Source: Hydractinia symbiolongicarpus (Eukaryota > Cnidaria > Hydrozoa > Anthoathecata > Hydractiniidae). From it: a stretch of DNA of 64,000 bases. The stretch covers positions 11,470,001 through 11,534,000 of the forward strand of contig NC_079882.1 in NCBI RefSeq assembly GCF_029227915.1. Reading direction: 5' to 3'. The notes under the pieces were generated by a model, which saw nothing but the letters and a program-made list of their open reading frames with translations, was not told the origin of the DNA and searched no databases. This document shows positions 1 to 12,400 of the stretch, piece by piece. Each line of letters begins with the position of its first letter. The stretch's first letter is position 1. The position numbers and the translations under genes were made by a program.

Positions 1-691
1 TAAAATATTTATTATAGACCTGATTTGGAGATGTAATAATGTTGTTAAAAAAACTTAGCAGTTAAAAAATAGAATAATGCGAGTTAGAAAAATATATGCT
101 CACATAAAAGAGAAAAAAGCTTTTTTACATGCCTGTGTTGCAGTAATAAAGTTCTTTTCATAAACGTGACAAAAATTGGCTTTGTGTTAGCAGGAAAATA
201 TTAAAAAATGTTGTACCCTAACGAGATCAAAAAAATCGAGCCTTCTTTTTTGCTAAATCTTGTATTTCAAATATACACATTAATTATTCAACAGTCGATA
301 ATTTCACACAAATTTACAATATCTTAAAACCATAATGTTCCGAATGTTGGAGAACTTAAAAAAACAAAACAAGAGAAAAAATACATGGATAAAAACTTGT
401 GTGCGTTTCTAATATACAGTTGTTGTGAGGACTTTCCCAAAGATCGGCTAATTATTTTGGATTTTAAATAAAAATTTTGATCAGGGAAGTTAATAGACTG
501 ATGCATGATTTCTGTTTTCCGAAAAAATTTTATCGTTGGACCTTTCGTATTGTGGAATAAATAAGCAGAAATATCTCACAGAATGGGTTGAGTTTACCCT
601 GTTGTGACAAAAAAAAATGTTTATGCGCACGTATTTTCTTTAGACAAAAGAAGTGGAATCGTCTTGATGAAGAAAAATAATTCACGTTGAC

Positions 692-1398
692 ATGGCGGAG
701 ATAATTTTCTATTTTTTATCTCTTACATCTATCTTCAAAATCAGTTGGCAAAGTTCTGTTCAATACCGCAACGCAACTTCAAATGTGCCAGGGAAATTAC
801 ATAGCAACAATGTTACTATGGATGCAACTCATTGTTCTTCCAACATAGCAGCTTGTCATGGTTACATAAAAAAGATGATGGTCTTTTACAAAAGCGTAAG
901 TGATTTTCGCATGAATTTTTGTTTGAAGAAATTGAAAATTGGAAAATCTCAAGCTAGGTATATCGACTTTAAAGTCAACGGTGGAGGAAATTTCTTAACT
1001 TCCTTTCTTATCTTATTTACCGAAGCTTTAAACTACATTACATGAGGGTATTCTCGTTCACAGCACACAAAAAAAGATCTGGGTTTGAGGTTGCACTGGG
1101 AACGAGTTCGCTTGTAGTTATTTATTTGTCATTGTTGTTTTCCTTTCAGACCGGTGGATGGATCATGTTAGCCATAGTTTTGTTGGGAATCAGTTGTCTT
1201 GTTATTTCGTACGTGCGAGGGAACCTTTTAAAGAGACGATATTACAAAAGCGCTAATAAGAAGGTATTATGGTCTTTTCAAAACAGAAATCCATATGAAC
1301 GTAAGATACTTAAAAGTGATAAATTACAAAATACAACGGCCTCACCTGCTCCTACATGCAAATCTCTTTTCAAAATAAGAAGTGTACAGCTGGTTTGA
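692..1398 (+). CDS. Small single-pass membrane protein, two exons (unknown family)
   Basis: Two exons join in phase 0: 692-895 (donor GTAAGT) and 1150-1398 (acceptor TTTCCTTTCAG), giving 150 residues. Visible features are a hydrophobic N-terminus that could be a signal peptide (about residues 1-20), a short ectodomain with two N-glycosylation sequons (NAT at 27, NVT at 40) and two cysteines (48 and 55), one transmembrane helix (about 72-90), and a basic stop-transfer sequence (LLKRRYYK) followed by a lysine-rich tail. This fits a type I membrane protein with a small cytoplasmic tail. The size and the ISYVRG stretch just after the helix recall KCNE potassium-channel accessory subunits, but the match is too weak to name it. 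A polyadenylation signal lies 75 nt past the stop. The intron is only 254 nt. The splice model is inferred from motifs and phase. Confidence 0.55.
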
Positions 1399-1472
1399 CC
1401 GTTACTTATCCGTGTACTTATTTTTTTGTTTATTTGTTTGTTTATTTTTTTGTTTGTTTGTTTATTTTATCC

Positions 1473-1478
1473 AATAAA
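1473..1478 (+). promoter_or_regulatory. Polyadenylation signal AATAAA of the small membrane protein gene
   Basis: A canonical AATAAA lies 75 nt after the stop at 1398, following a T/G-rich 3' UTR. It supports a real transcript end for the two-exon gene. Confidence 0.5.
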
Positions 1479-1802
1479 ATTGTAGAAGCGATTATATCGT
1501 TCTTATGACTTTTCGAAATATTTGTTAATGAAAACTGAAACATCACTGCCAAGGAAGCATAAATTGTTTATAAGTCCTCCAGGACCGTCGTATAAAAGAT
1601 GGAACAGTTAATGCCTAGTAAAAGACGAAGGTGTTTTTTTTAACACACAAATTTGCATTCCTCTCCACCGCTTTCTGAGAAAATTGCTTACTTACCTTAA
1701 AAGATATAATTTGGGTAAGCATAAATTTCGTGTGTATAACTTTTCAAATTTAAATTTTCTCACAAAAACAAGAAATAAATTCCAGGATTTCAGAAAAAAA
1801 TG

Positions 1803-2075
1803 TACCTTATTCGCACTAATATTCGTGTAACAAGTATTAGGCGCAAAATGTTTTGCGCGAAAATTAATACGCTTGAAAATTGGCAGGAATAAGGTAGATG
1901 TGTTAAAAACACCTTTCAGCAACCAGTTTTATTTCTCGAAAAATTTTTTACCTCTTCGCGCGTATTAATTTTCCTTCGCGCGCGTAATTCTGGTTCTAAA
2001 TTTCGCACACCAAATAACCTTTTATACGCGAAGCGAATTACTTTACGCGAAAATTAGAACAGATAAGGTATTAGA
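1803..2075. repeat. MITE-like cluster with TACCTTAT ends and GCGAAAATTAA motifs
   Basis: The stretch opens with TACCTTATTCGCACTAAT and closes with the inverse TTAGAACAGATAAGGTA. Between these are several copies of GCG(C)GAAAATTAAT in both orientations, and a further inverted end (GAATAAGGTA) lies near 1893. This looks like one or two nested miniature inverted-repeat elements. No coding potential is visible. Similar CGCGAAAATTAA-type sequence recurs near 8450-8610 and 37640-37760. Confidence 0.4.
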
Positions 2076-3540
2076 GAATAGCAAAACTTGAGTAAAATAA
2101 TTTTTTCGCAAGATTCTGCCCATAAGTTAGCAACTTCGTCCCCATTTCCACTGTAAAATGATTGATATATCTTTACATCAACATTGTTGTTATATGTTGC
2201 GATTAAATTTTAATCAATTTCGCGCGCTCTGCGAGGCGAGATTGTTTGATTTCCAAATCCTATCTATCAAGCATTTCTTGAAACTCTCGTCCAAATTTGA
2301 TAAAACACAGACTTATCATTTTAAACTTATTTCTCAACAAATGATTTTGTTCTTTAAACTGGTTTTTTAATTTTCAACAAGTTATTTTTATTGCATCAAA
2401 TATTTAAAATAATATTTTTTTAGCTCTTTATACAAAGTCACTTTGTTTGTAACACTTAGTCCTTAAAATCTTTATTTTATAAAAATGAAGTTTGTTTGTT
2501 TTACTTTCAATGTTTTTAAATTTAAAGCATGGTGTTAGCGTCACTATGAAATATATTGTCGCTCTTAAATAAGAATTTGTGCGAGGGTTGATTATAAGGC
2601 GGCAACATATAATTTTATTCACAGTTTTGTGCGCAGGTTTTTTTAATGTTTATGTCGGCGTGATGAAATAAATTTCTACAGTGTCATTTTCTACAGTTTT
2701 TATTTCTTTATTCTTTTTATAAGTTGTAAATGAAGCAAGGCTACTGAAGCTTCACTTCAAATGCCAAGTTTAGCCCAAACCGCCTTAATAGATTATTCTG
2801 ATAAACGTTCCATGAACTTTCATCGCTTGTGTTATGTTGTATTGCCTTTATTGCGAAAATTGTTAAAGACCCTGAGCTTCTTCATAAAATTCAAATTAAT
2901 TCATGATGGCTTTCATTAATAACGATATCTCAAATTTCCGTACAAGAATACATACTGATTTGTTCACTTGAGCAATGTCGCGAAAATATCACAACTTAAA
3001 TCCATCTTTTATAAGTCCAAATATGGTAAACATTCTCACTAAATGACAGTGATTACCCATCAAAACAGAAAAACATTGCCTTCATCGCGCATCCTTTCCT
3101 AATGCAATAGAAAAGATTTTAATACACCACGGTTTGGACGATGTAGTCATTTCCCATGGACACTGTATTCCAAACAAGGAGAATGTGACACAAAGCAGTT
3201 ACTAAACAAGTTAATAACATTATACTATCACTATTGAGACATACAAGTGCAATTGCCAACTATCTCAGGACACTGTCTGGCGAAAGCTTGATAAATGTTT
3301 ATGTTACTAAACATATGTCAGGTCAACTACATAAATTAAATTGAAGATCTGGATAAGGAAACAAAAAAATTGAGCTAGGCGTTTCTTTAGACAAACTAAC
3401 GGTGCGTTCTCAACACTTGCTCATTCATGGCATCAAAAGCTTTTAGCGCCAATATAAGATACAGTCCCGCAAACAGATTAGACTTATGTCGGGCACCCGG
3501 TCATCAATAATAACTTTGTTGACCATGTCGACCATTTAAT
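2076..3540. other. Non-coding AT-rich stretch
   Basis: Short open frames here have no start context, splice partners or recognisable protein content. I see no gene, RNA gene or clear repeat. Confidence 0.4.
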
Positions 3541-3955
3541 TCTTTATCGCTCAGCAGTAATGCTTTATCTTTTCATAGTAATGCTTTATCATTCAGTAGC
3601 AATGCTTTATCGTTCAGCAGTAATGCTTTATCAGTCAGCAGTAAATCTTTATCATTCAGTAGCAATGCTTTATCGTTCAGCAGTAATGCTTTATCAGTCA
3701 GCAGTAAATCTTTATCATTCAGTAGCAATGCTTTATCGTTCAGCAGTAATGCTTTATCAGTCAGCAGTAAATCTTTATCATTCAGTAGCAATGCTTTATC
3801 GTTCAGCAGTAATGCTTTATCAGTCAGCAGTAAACCTTTATCATTCCGTAGTAAGACTTTATCATTTAGCAGTAATGCTTTATCAGTCAGCAGTAAAGCT
3901 TTATCATTCAATAGTAAGGCTTTACATTTCAGTAGTTATGCTTTATCATTCAGTC
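3541..3955. repeat. 21-bp minisatellite arranged as a 63-bp higher-order unit
   Basis: About 20 copies of a 21-bp unit (consensus near AATGCTTTATCATTCAGCAGT) run head to tail. Central copies form a 63-bp higher-order repeat of three variants that differ at fixed positions: ATCATTCAGTAGC, ATCGTTCAGCAGT and ATCAGTCAGCAGT. Because 21 is a multiple of three, both strands stay open as heptad repeats (MLYxSAV on plus, LLLxDKA on minus). These open frames are best read as a by-product of the repeat. Confidence 0.92.
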
Positions 3956-5052
3956 TTTTTATTAGTAATGCTCTATCATGTGCGCGAATTGTCTTGTGGT
4001 TATGGCGTTCCCTTCGTAATTACAAGTGCTGTGTTTGGTATACAGCGCGGACATGTTTACCATGTAAGGGATTTAGGTTGGAATTAACGGTGTATATCTA
4101 ATTATTAATAAATATGTCTAATTAATAATAAATACATTCAGAACACAGGAACCACGTTGATAACAGCGTTTTTAACACTGAAGTGGCTATATCCTGTATA
4201 AATATTCGAAAAATAATAATAAGTTAACAATGTTTAAGGAGAGTTTTATTTTAAATTTAAGTTTTAGAAGAGCATTTGTCGTTTGTCCGAGGAGGTACTT
4301 TAAACCAAAAGATTAAGGCCGAACAATGGGTTGGGGATGTCTAGACAACCTGAAAAAAGTAGCATAGGAGAAAGGAGTTTTTCACATACGTCGATCGTTT
4401 AAAGTTTTTGCAAACAGTGAGCTTTTAAGTCATGTGTTTTACCCAAATTTGTTGTTTTTTCTCTTTGTTCTTTATATTTTTATATTACGATTAATAATTC
4501 AAGGTAAGAATAAAGTTTATAACCGTGTATTACTTTAATGTTTAAAGATTCAGACTGTATGGAGTTTATATCCAACCAACAATAATTCATATGTGCTATT
4601 AGCAGGAGTTTTTTGAACTGTTTTCGTCCCTTTCTTTCCCTTATTTAACCATTTACCACCTTTTCAGTTTAAGATTGTTTTACACACCTCCGTATGGAAA
4701 CTAATTTGAAAACATTTTATTTAGTATATTTCCTTTTTTGAAGTTTAAGGATTTCCTTTAACAATAATCTTAAGGATGTGGTTGATATGCTTGTTTTTAA
4801 GTAATTAGTTGAAGAGCCAATTAAGTTCTTGTAAATAGATATGTTAAATTTGATTATATATTATTATTGCGTGTATTCGATATTAAATATATTTATAAGA
4901 TTTACTCGTTCCAAGACTTTAAGGTACTATTTGTAATATTTTAAAAGTGAGGGACCGATGCCAACTCGTTAGGGATACAGCTACATTCAATGTGCGGTTG
5001 GAATCAAGGGAATTTTCTTTTCAAAAACATTTTTTTAAATTGGCTGCTCAAT
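3956..5052. other. Non-coding stretch next to the minisatellite
   Basis: AT-rich sequence with no supported gene. A segment near 3985-4030 (TTGTGGTTATGGCG) resembles the A box of a tRNA-derived SINE, but I could not find a matching B box or tail. Confidence 0.3.
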
Positions 5053-5247
5053 AATGAAATGAAAAGGAGTGGTCCCACAAAATTTTCGTTTTTTTTATTT
5101 TTTCTTTGGATTCTCCGCTATTCAATTAGTATAAAGTTTTTATTCTTTTTTCGAAAAATTGTTTATTGATCTTTTAATCAATGCGCAAAGGTTGTCTTTT
5201 AATTAAGAACCTTTTGCTGTGACGTCATAATTGGCGATGTTAGTTTC

Positions 5248-5283
5248 GAGAGAGAGAGAGAGAGAGATAGAGAGAGAGAGAAA
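5248..5283. repeat. GA dinucleotide microsatellite
   Basis: A run of (GA)n interrupted once by GATAG lies inside the 925-bp element. Confidence 0.85.
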
Positions 5284-5320
5284 GAAAAGCTTGATACTCA
5301 GATCACATATATGAACACAG

Positions 5321-5643
5321 AGCGAAGAAGAATTAGAGTATGATATTATTGAAGAAGAAAACAATTTTGGAGAAGATGAGGACGGTGATAATGAGATGGA
5401 AACCTTTGATGAGCTTTTTACAGGCACAGGGCTACAACTTTTTTTAAATCGAGACCACTAAATAAGATGATAATAAAAACATTGTAACTGAGAGAGAAAC
5501 GATATTTTTAGTAAAACATTGGGAAAGTTTTCGTGTTGGGAGAAACGAATGGTGCAAGTGCGATAACTGCAAGACTGAAACTAGGGAGATTGATTGTCTT
5601 TGTTGCACGGAAGTGGGTGCATTAACAGACAAACAATTCCAAG
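5321..5643 (+). pseudogene. Captured exon fragments with a P2X7-tail-like Cys-rich motif
   Basis: Inside the transposon two frames read as protein. From 5321 to 5458 an acidic stretch (SEEELEYDIIEEE and onward) ends in a stop. From 5466 to 5643, in another frame, the reading is about 59 codons and includes the motif WCKCDNCKTETREIDCLCC. This spacing (WCxCxxC then CxCC) is that of the cysteine-rich cytoplasmic domain of P2X7 receptors and of its many domesticated relatives in invertebrate genomes. The second segment ends at a plausible donor (CAAG then GTATAT). The frame change between the segments means the copy is not an intact gene, unless a splice I cannot see joins them. No start codon is evident. 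Confidence 0.55.
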
Positions 5644-5997
5644 GTATATGTGCTTAAACATATCTTTTTAAGATTAAGATAATATATAATATATAATATG
5701 TGATTATAATTATAGAAAATAAAATAAAATAAATATTTCTAATTATGAAATTACGATCTTGGATTCTCTAGAATATCATTCTATTTGCTGAATTGTCTTA
5801 ACACACAAAAAATCATTCGCCAACTATGACGTCACGGCTATTTAAACAGGATTGTTAAAAAAGGCCGAATAAGAGAAGAAAAAGAACTTTTTTTTAAAAA
5901 AAAAGTTTTTTATAATAATAAATAAAACATTTCCGATAAAATAAGATGAAATTATTTTTTTTTGATTTTTCGTGGGACCACTCCTTTAATGAAAAGA

Positions 5998-7840
5998 GGG
6001 GTTTTTTTAGCCTTTAATTTAGCTTTGCTTACCTTACTTATCTTGATTGGTAAAAGTTGAGACATTCTAAGCGGATAGATTAAAACACTTTTAAATCCGT
6101 TTCAAGATGCATAAGGAGTATATAAAAACATGCTAGCGACAAATACGTATCACAAATTCCATCATTTGTAGGTCCGCCCACTTAAGTATATATGCGATGT
6201 TTGAACTTTAATATCGAGATGACGTTTAAAAAACTTTGTTAGGCAATTTCGAAATGCTTTTTCCATAAATTTCAAGAACCTTACTTTTTTTTATTACACC
6301 TCCACAAACGATTATTATTTTGTGAGTTTGCCTTTAATATGTTATAGCTAAAACTCTCTTAAGAAATGAAAAGAGTAATCTTTCCATAGAAAATATGGTT
6401 TTAAACAAGAATGCGGAATAAAAAACACTACATTTGATTAAAACCAGCGCATTGGGTAATAGTATTGGTTGAAAAGAAATTCCGAAACGTTCGATGTCTC
6501 TCCAACATATGCTATATTTAAGTAAGTATCACTTAGTTGAATCAGCATAAAGATCTCGCCAAATAGAATTGTTTGGACCAGAACAAACATAAAATTGTTT
6601 ACAATTTGAAAACTAAAATACTAACATTATTTGGTCATTTAAAACGTCAACAAACAGACCATTACAGCTGCTATTTTTAGCAAAAAAATAATTACTATTT
6701 TCTGTGAGAAACTTTATGGCATCATGCTCACTAGGTCACGTATATAACTAAAAAGGGAAACAATGGATATAACATTATATCAGTTAGGAAGGTATTAATA
6801 GAAATTCATTTCAATGTGGTTGGCTGTACTGTATTGATGATAAAAGATTGGAAAAGATATGGTAAAAATATTAGTCACTTGAACAAAATTTAGTTAACCT
6901 TTTAGCGACGTAGCGACTAAATTTCCCAACGTCACTTTTTGTGAAAATATTATTTTTTAAATCAATGTCACCACTCTTCGAAATAAAAATGGATAGTAAA
7001 CAGTTAGCCTATTTCAATAACATTCTAAACTTTTTTTATATTTGTTTTTCTTTCTCTTCATAAAGAAATTCTCCATTTTATACAACAATAAAATTTCTTC
7101 TTAAAATATAAACCACAATATCTCTTGTATATATCAGTATTTCCTTTCGAGATATTTAACCCTGAACTTAGCCTAAAACTTAGAAAAAGTTGATAAAAAT
7201 ATTTGGATGGTAAAAAAACACATAGCAAAAATAAACTTTCTAGTCTAATTACGGCAGCAATGAAAGTTGAATTTTTTTCAAATTTTGCGAAGGCCTTTTT
7301 ACAAAAACTGCGTGAAAAAATTGATTTTCGGTGATTTCTAAAACTTTATGTCGAGTATTTTGATATTTCAAGCCGACCTCGGTTTAGATAAATCCAATTT
7401 AACTCTGACTCGTTCAGGCGAAAATACACGGTCAAAAGACAAGCCCTCTCAGACAAAACGTAGAAGGCAAGGGAAAAAATTAAAATAAAGTATACTTAAT
7501 GTATTATAATCTATGTCTGGGTATAGGGGGCGAGTAAAGTGCCAAGAGGCGGGGTCAAAAATTCCCTACCCCTTAACTTTCTGTGCGTTAGGCAAAAGTC
7601 ACAAAACGTGGTATGATGTCCGTCCCAAAACATTAAGGTCAAGGGTTGAAAATGTGTAATTTTACCAAGAGGCGTAAGAGCTTTTGACAATGGGTACAGC
7701 ACATTACCTAGAAAAAAATTTTCTGGTCTTTCATACCAAAATGATAAAGATGCAACTACACAAAGTTTCAGGCACATTGGGTTTTATTGTTATTAAAGAA
7801 AATATATCAGGAAAATATACCAGAAAAATATGCCAGGTAC
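5998..7840. other. Non-coding AT-rich stretch
   Basis: No supported gene. All open frames are short and their composition does not look coding. Confidence 0.35.
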
Positions 7841-7844
7841 CCCA

Positions 7845-7961
7845 AACCTCGTCCAAGGGCTCTTCTACGCCCATGATATTCTAACTGGACCGCTCTGTAG
7901 GACTTGACGGAGCCATCAAGTTAGAATATCATAAGCGTAGAAGAGCCCTGGGGACGAGGTT
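7845..7961. repeat. Foldback MITE of the AACCTCGTCCCCAGGGC family
   Basis: The arms at 7845-7885 and 7920-7961 are inverted copies (AACCTCGTCCAAGGGCTCTT...CTAAC against GTTAG...AAGAGCCCTGGGGACGAGGTT) with a 34-bp loop. They are about 90% complementary. Related ends occur at 40225, 44828, 45998, 48446 and 49152, so this is a dispersed family. Confidence 0.8.
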
Positions 7962-8199
7962 GCCTTCCTCTTTTACCAATTACCTGAATAAATGCTTGTA
8001 TCCTGTGATTAGCAATTATAGTTCTACCTACATTGTTATAGCCAGTACCAAGCCAGTACTGAACAAATAATTTTACACAAGTTATAAAAGTCAGATGCTT
8101 TCCAGTTTTTATCAAAGTTAACGAGGCATAGCCACATTGTTTTCATTTGAGGAAGGAGCGAGCTTGTAAATTTCGATCTTTTTGAGTGTTTGGGCCATG

Positions 8200-8250
8200 C
8201 ATGTTTGGGTAATTCTGCTGAGTAAGACCCAAACATGTTTAGGTCTTACT
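8200..8250. repeat. Overlapping hairpins and a 30-bp palindrome
   Basis: CATGTTTGGGT (8200-8210) pairs with ACCCAAACATG (8227-8237). Overlapping it, 8221-8250 is a near-perfect palindrome with 14 of 15 base pairs (AGTAAGACC...GGTCTTACT). The two foldbacks exclude each other. No gene is attached. Confidence 0.6.
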
Positions 8251-9424
8251 AAGCAAAATATTTACAAAATTTCAACTCTCTAGATTTGCTAAAATGCAGT
8301 CAAAATATTAGGACTACAGTACAAAATTATATCAAAATTGAAAATATGTCAATAAATTGCGTAACGTGTATGTTTAGTCTAAAGTGTGTTCGTATTTCCT
8401 TCACTTAATTCATTTACTTTTTTGACTAATTGAAGTGACCGAAATTCTTCCGATTTTTTAAACCTCCGCGAAATTTTTCCGCTTTTCTAAACATCCGCGA
8501 AATTTAAGTAGGATGTTTGTCAGCAGTTGGATGTCTTTCTTTGCTTTAAAAAAATTTGCGGTGAAGTTTTAATTCTTTTGCGGAACCTCAAAATTGTCGG
8601 TAGAAAATTTGTTTAGAAACAGGATTATTGACTCTTTAATTCTGCCCTAATGAATGCTTGTGTATAGTTTAGCATATCTTACTTAACGACCATTCTATAT
8701 TTACCTTGTTTTCTTCTGTTCATAAAATTTGGCTTGTTGTCAAATACATTCATGACAACAGGGAGGAGTTTTGCCAGAATAACAATCTCTTGTGCTATTT
8801 TAGGAAACAAAATTAAGAAAAGTGGCAAAATATTGCACATAGCAGGATATACCCTAGGCCGTTATTATTGTTTTGTATTGTATTTCGCGTCACTCAAAAA
8901 TAACATTTTCCGTTTGTCATCAAAAGAATTGACAACCCTCAGCTGTTTTCACGTTCTCTTGCGAATGTACAGGCCTCTATCAACTCAAATCACTTCATGA
9001 AGGGCGGGAGGATGAGGGGGGCGCAATGATATTGTGTCTACCCGAGGGGCTACCATGGTTTGCGGGTATATTAAAACAATGGATATTATGTATTTATAAA
9101 AAATGCTGTCGAGAAAAGAATTAATTTTCAATTTTTCAAAATTATCTGAGGGAAGGGTAGTTTTATTGTAACGTTGTATCGCAATAAAATATACTAGTCG
9201 ATGGTCCGTAAAAAAAATCCACGGGTATTATAAAATAGATAAAAAACATAAATGCGGCAAATTACTATCATTAAATATATGTACAATATTAAATAATTAA
9301 AAGATATATATATAATATAATATTTCTTCAGTTTTATATGCAGACACAATAATGAGGCAAACAGCACCCTTGTCAGAAAAATTACTAAATTAATTCTCCC
9401 AAAAGATTTTTTGTCCAAATCTAC
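8251..9424. other. Non-coding, downstream of TIMP
   Basis: It includes CGCGAAAT-rich repeat remnants at 8450-8610. At 9162-9167 TTTATT reads AATAAA on the minus strand, 258 nt past the TIMP stop, and is a candidate polyadenylation signal. No other gene is supported. Confidence 0.35.
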
Positions 9425-12400
9425 TTATGCTTTTTTACACATATTAATTTCAATTGTTTTACTCCAAGTGCACACACCAAAATGTTTTTTGCAAAATCTG
9501 TACGAACATGGCGGCGGATAAAGGCTGATATCCCATTGACATGATTTCGTTCCATGGTTACATGCACCACCAAAACATGGCTCTATAGAGCACATACAGC
9601 TTATGCCAGTCTTAAAATGTTTTCTCGTCGTTTTATCTACGTCGTGCCATAGCACATTCCAATAACATAGTGTTGTGTAGAGTCTATTGCTCACCACACT
9701 ACCAGTCAAAATATACCTCTTACCTACTTTCAAAGTAGCATTACATTCTAAGGGACTGGTGTAGACTTCTGCAAGATAATGATCGTGGTGCTCTTTCGTA
9801 GGTTGTATTTTTTTGATTTTATTCAAAGATTTTATAAGTACATCTTCACCTTTCCATATCATTGTCACCAAAATGTCGTACCTTGGTTGGTTCTTACGAC
9901 GTTCGTTTTGTGTCTTTCCGATCCATCTGTCTTTTAAAATTTTAGCTCTTATCACTGTAAAAGAAGGGGTAATTTATCATTCATATTAAAGTCTACGAAA
10001 TTCAAGTTATTGTTTCATTATGTTGTCATACTTTAGTCACAAACGTCATATACATATTTTAGGGCAAATAGTTGACTAGCGTTTTAAGAATTAAGTTAAA
10101 AATAATGTTGCGATTACAGGTGGGACAATGAATGTGTATGGGTAGCTTGTCAGCAGAAGAACAAATGCATTCATCAACCGAAGACTTTTTTTGCCAAAAA
10201 ATAATAAGTTTTTGAAAATTTGAGATGCCAAAGATGGTTCGTGCTTAGTACTGTTGGGTAGCGCAAACATGGGGAGAACATCTCATGAAACCCTAATCCT
10301 TAGAAGTTACGGCGGTCCAACTTGGGGGGGAGGGCTGTTTTTCCCCAGTTTTTAACATCATATTTATAGAATCAAATACAAGTGACGCTCTGAAATATAA
10401 ACAAGGGAAATGTAAACAGGAGCAATTGTTTGAAATGCTTGGTATTTATATATTTATTTATTTATTTATTTATTCATTTATTTATTCGGACACCTTTGCT
10501 TATTTGCCCGCCCTAACAACACTCCCTCTTTCTGCCACAATATAAACCCCTTACCTAAACCTTTGACTGAGTACCTAGTTGTCAAGGCTGTAGTGGTAAT
10601 GTGCCATTTATTTTAACCTAAATTGAGGCTGAAATTAGACAATTTTGCAATATATCAATATGGTTGACCGTTTCTGTTAATAAGGATGTTTTTTTTAAGA
10701 AGATGGTATGTAAACAATGTCATAATGGCGGACGGCAATTAGAACGAATCTAATAATACTTCAGACAGATGTGGTCTACACTTGTGTATGGGATTGTATC
10801 ATGTACGTCTAACAGAATCTCCATCTTATTAACATTTTAAAATTTTGTTCATTTACCTTCAAAAATGTTATTATTAAAGTACTTTTACTTCAGTAAGTCG
10901 AAGAAAGTTTAAGTGGACAAATAAGAATCACAAAAAAGTTTACGTATTTTTTTGTTACCTGTTTTTTTTCGATAGAATGAATGTTTTATTACCTTGTGAG
11001 TTCAAGATTGGGATAAAGTCCACATCCCAAATGTTACATGGCCTTCTATTTCTTTATTTTTAGAAGAATTTATTAGTTTATGATACACTGGACTTGACAT
11101 TTTGTTTTTTCACAAAACAAGCCTTGCTTCGACTTACGTTTCCAATCAAGAATTCACAAGTCATTTCCCAAAGAGGAAAGTCAGATGTAATCGTTTTGTA
11201 TCAATTAGCAGACAATTAGAGGTTCTTTAATTAACAAAGTTATTAAAAATGATGCTAAAAATAAAGTAAAATATTTTTAATTTTAATCTCCCTAAACCAC
11301 ATTTATACGCCTAGTTTTCTCTCTGGATCTAATTACCTTTATTTTTTACTTTTAAATACTTATTACACCTTACCAAATATCTCCTGCCTCTGCCGGAAGA
11401 AAACACTGTATTTTTTCATGAAATAAGCTCGATCGCGTGGTAAATCTCCGCCTGATTTTTTTGGTAAACAAAGCAATCAAGTTAAAAAGTCACTTTCTCT
11501 TTTAGCTACCTCATTAGCCTCACAGGGCGAATATATAAATCATGAAACATTTTTAATTAAACTAATTACTTGTTAATTATCAGTTGGTCGGTTTGTGCGA
11601 AATTGTCTTCACTCTGGCACGCAAAATAACTCACTGAAATTTCGGAGAAGGTTAAAAGTGTTTTTTTTGTGTGTGTGTAAATATTTTGATCTATTTTAGT
11701 GAAACTTAACATAACAAATATTTTTTATCTAGAACACTTCTGAAGCCTACACAAGGAATGTCAAGCTATTCAACACTTGTGACTATCTATCTAATCAAAT
11801 CTAGTGTGATTGACAACATGGCCAGCCCTTTTTTAAACTTGTTTCTAACGTGAAATCTGTACACAAGAAAAAGCACTTTGAAGTTTTGTTTATACAAAAT
11901 AAAAGGCTTCGAGACAATACACCTTTTTAAAAACACAATCTTGATTCGCTAAATAAAATTTAATTTGAAAATTAATCAGGAATGACAACCTAGTGTTTGA
12001 ACGTAACTATTATATAGTTTCTTGTTGTTAGTTTTTTGTATATTTAGATCTTGCCATCTTTAAGTTACTTCTTTACACATTTAGGCCACTCTTTCCTGGT
12101 AGACAAAGTATAACTTTTACGTGTACAATTGTCTAAAGTAAACTGAGTAAAGGGGGGTTGTTAAAAGATAACACGTTCATTTTAGATGGTAAAATACAAA
12201 AAATTTACTCTTTAATACTACTTTTATTGGTCAACACAGATTGAAATATATGCGAGGTAGGTCAAGGATAGTGAGATATTTTTCAAGGATATTACTCAAT
12301 AGAATATTCAAAAAATTCCTCGTTCAAAAATTCCATGCCTTAAAAAAACACTATTTCAAGAGCTACGAAGAGAAACAAAAACATGATCCCGGAAAATTTT

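Larger units (their letters stand above)
5063..5987. mobile_element. 925-bp DNA transposon with TIRs, Pack-MULE-like
   Basis: The ends are inverted copies: AAAGGAGTGGTCCCAC at 5063 and GTGGGACCACTCCTTT ending at 5987. The inverted arms extend inwards about 170 bp with divergence, since GTGACGTCATAATTGGCGA at 5220 mirrors TCGCCAACTATGACGTCAC at 5817. Flanks 5053-5062 (AATGAAATGA) and 5988-5997 (AATGAAAAGA) match at 9 of 10 bases, and the five inner bases AATGA are exact. A 9-11 bp target duplication with long TIRs is typical of Mutator-like elements; a 5-bp duplication would suggest another family. No transposase is present. The interior holds captured coding-like sequence and a GA microsatellite. 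Confidence 0.78.

Noticed and set aside
3985-4030. tRNA A-box-like segment
   Set aside because: No B box or acceptor stem could be paired with it.
3560-4087. 175-codon frame over the 21-bp minisatellite, plus its 112-codon antisense frame
   Set aside because: The frames stay open only because the repeat unit is a multiple of three. No start context, splice sites or leader supports a gene.
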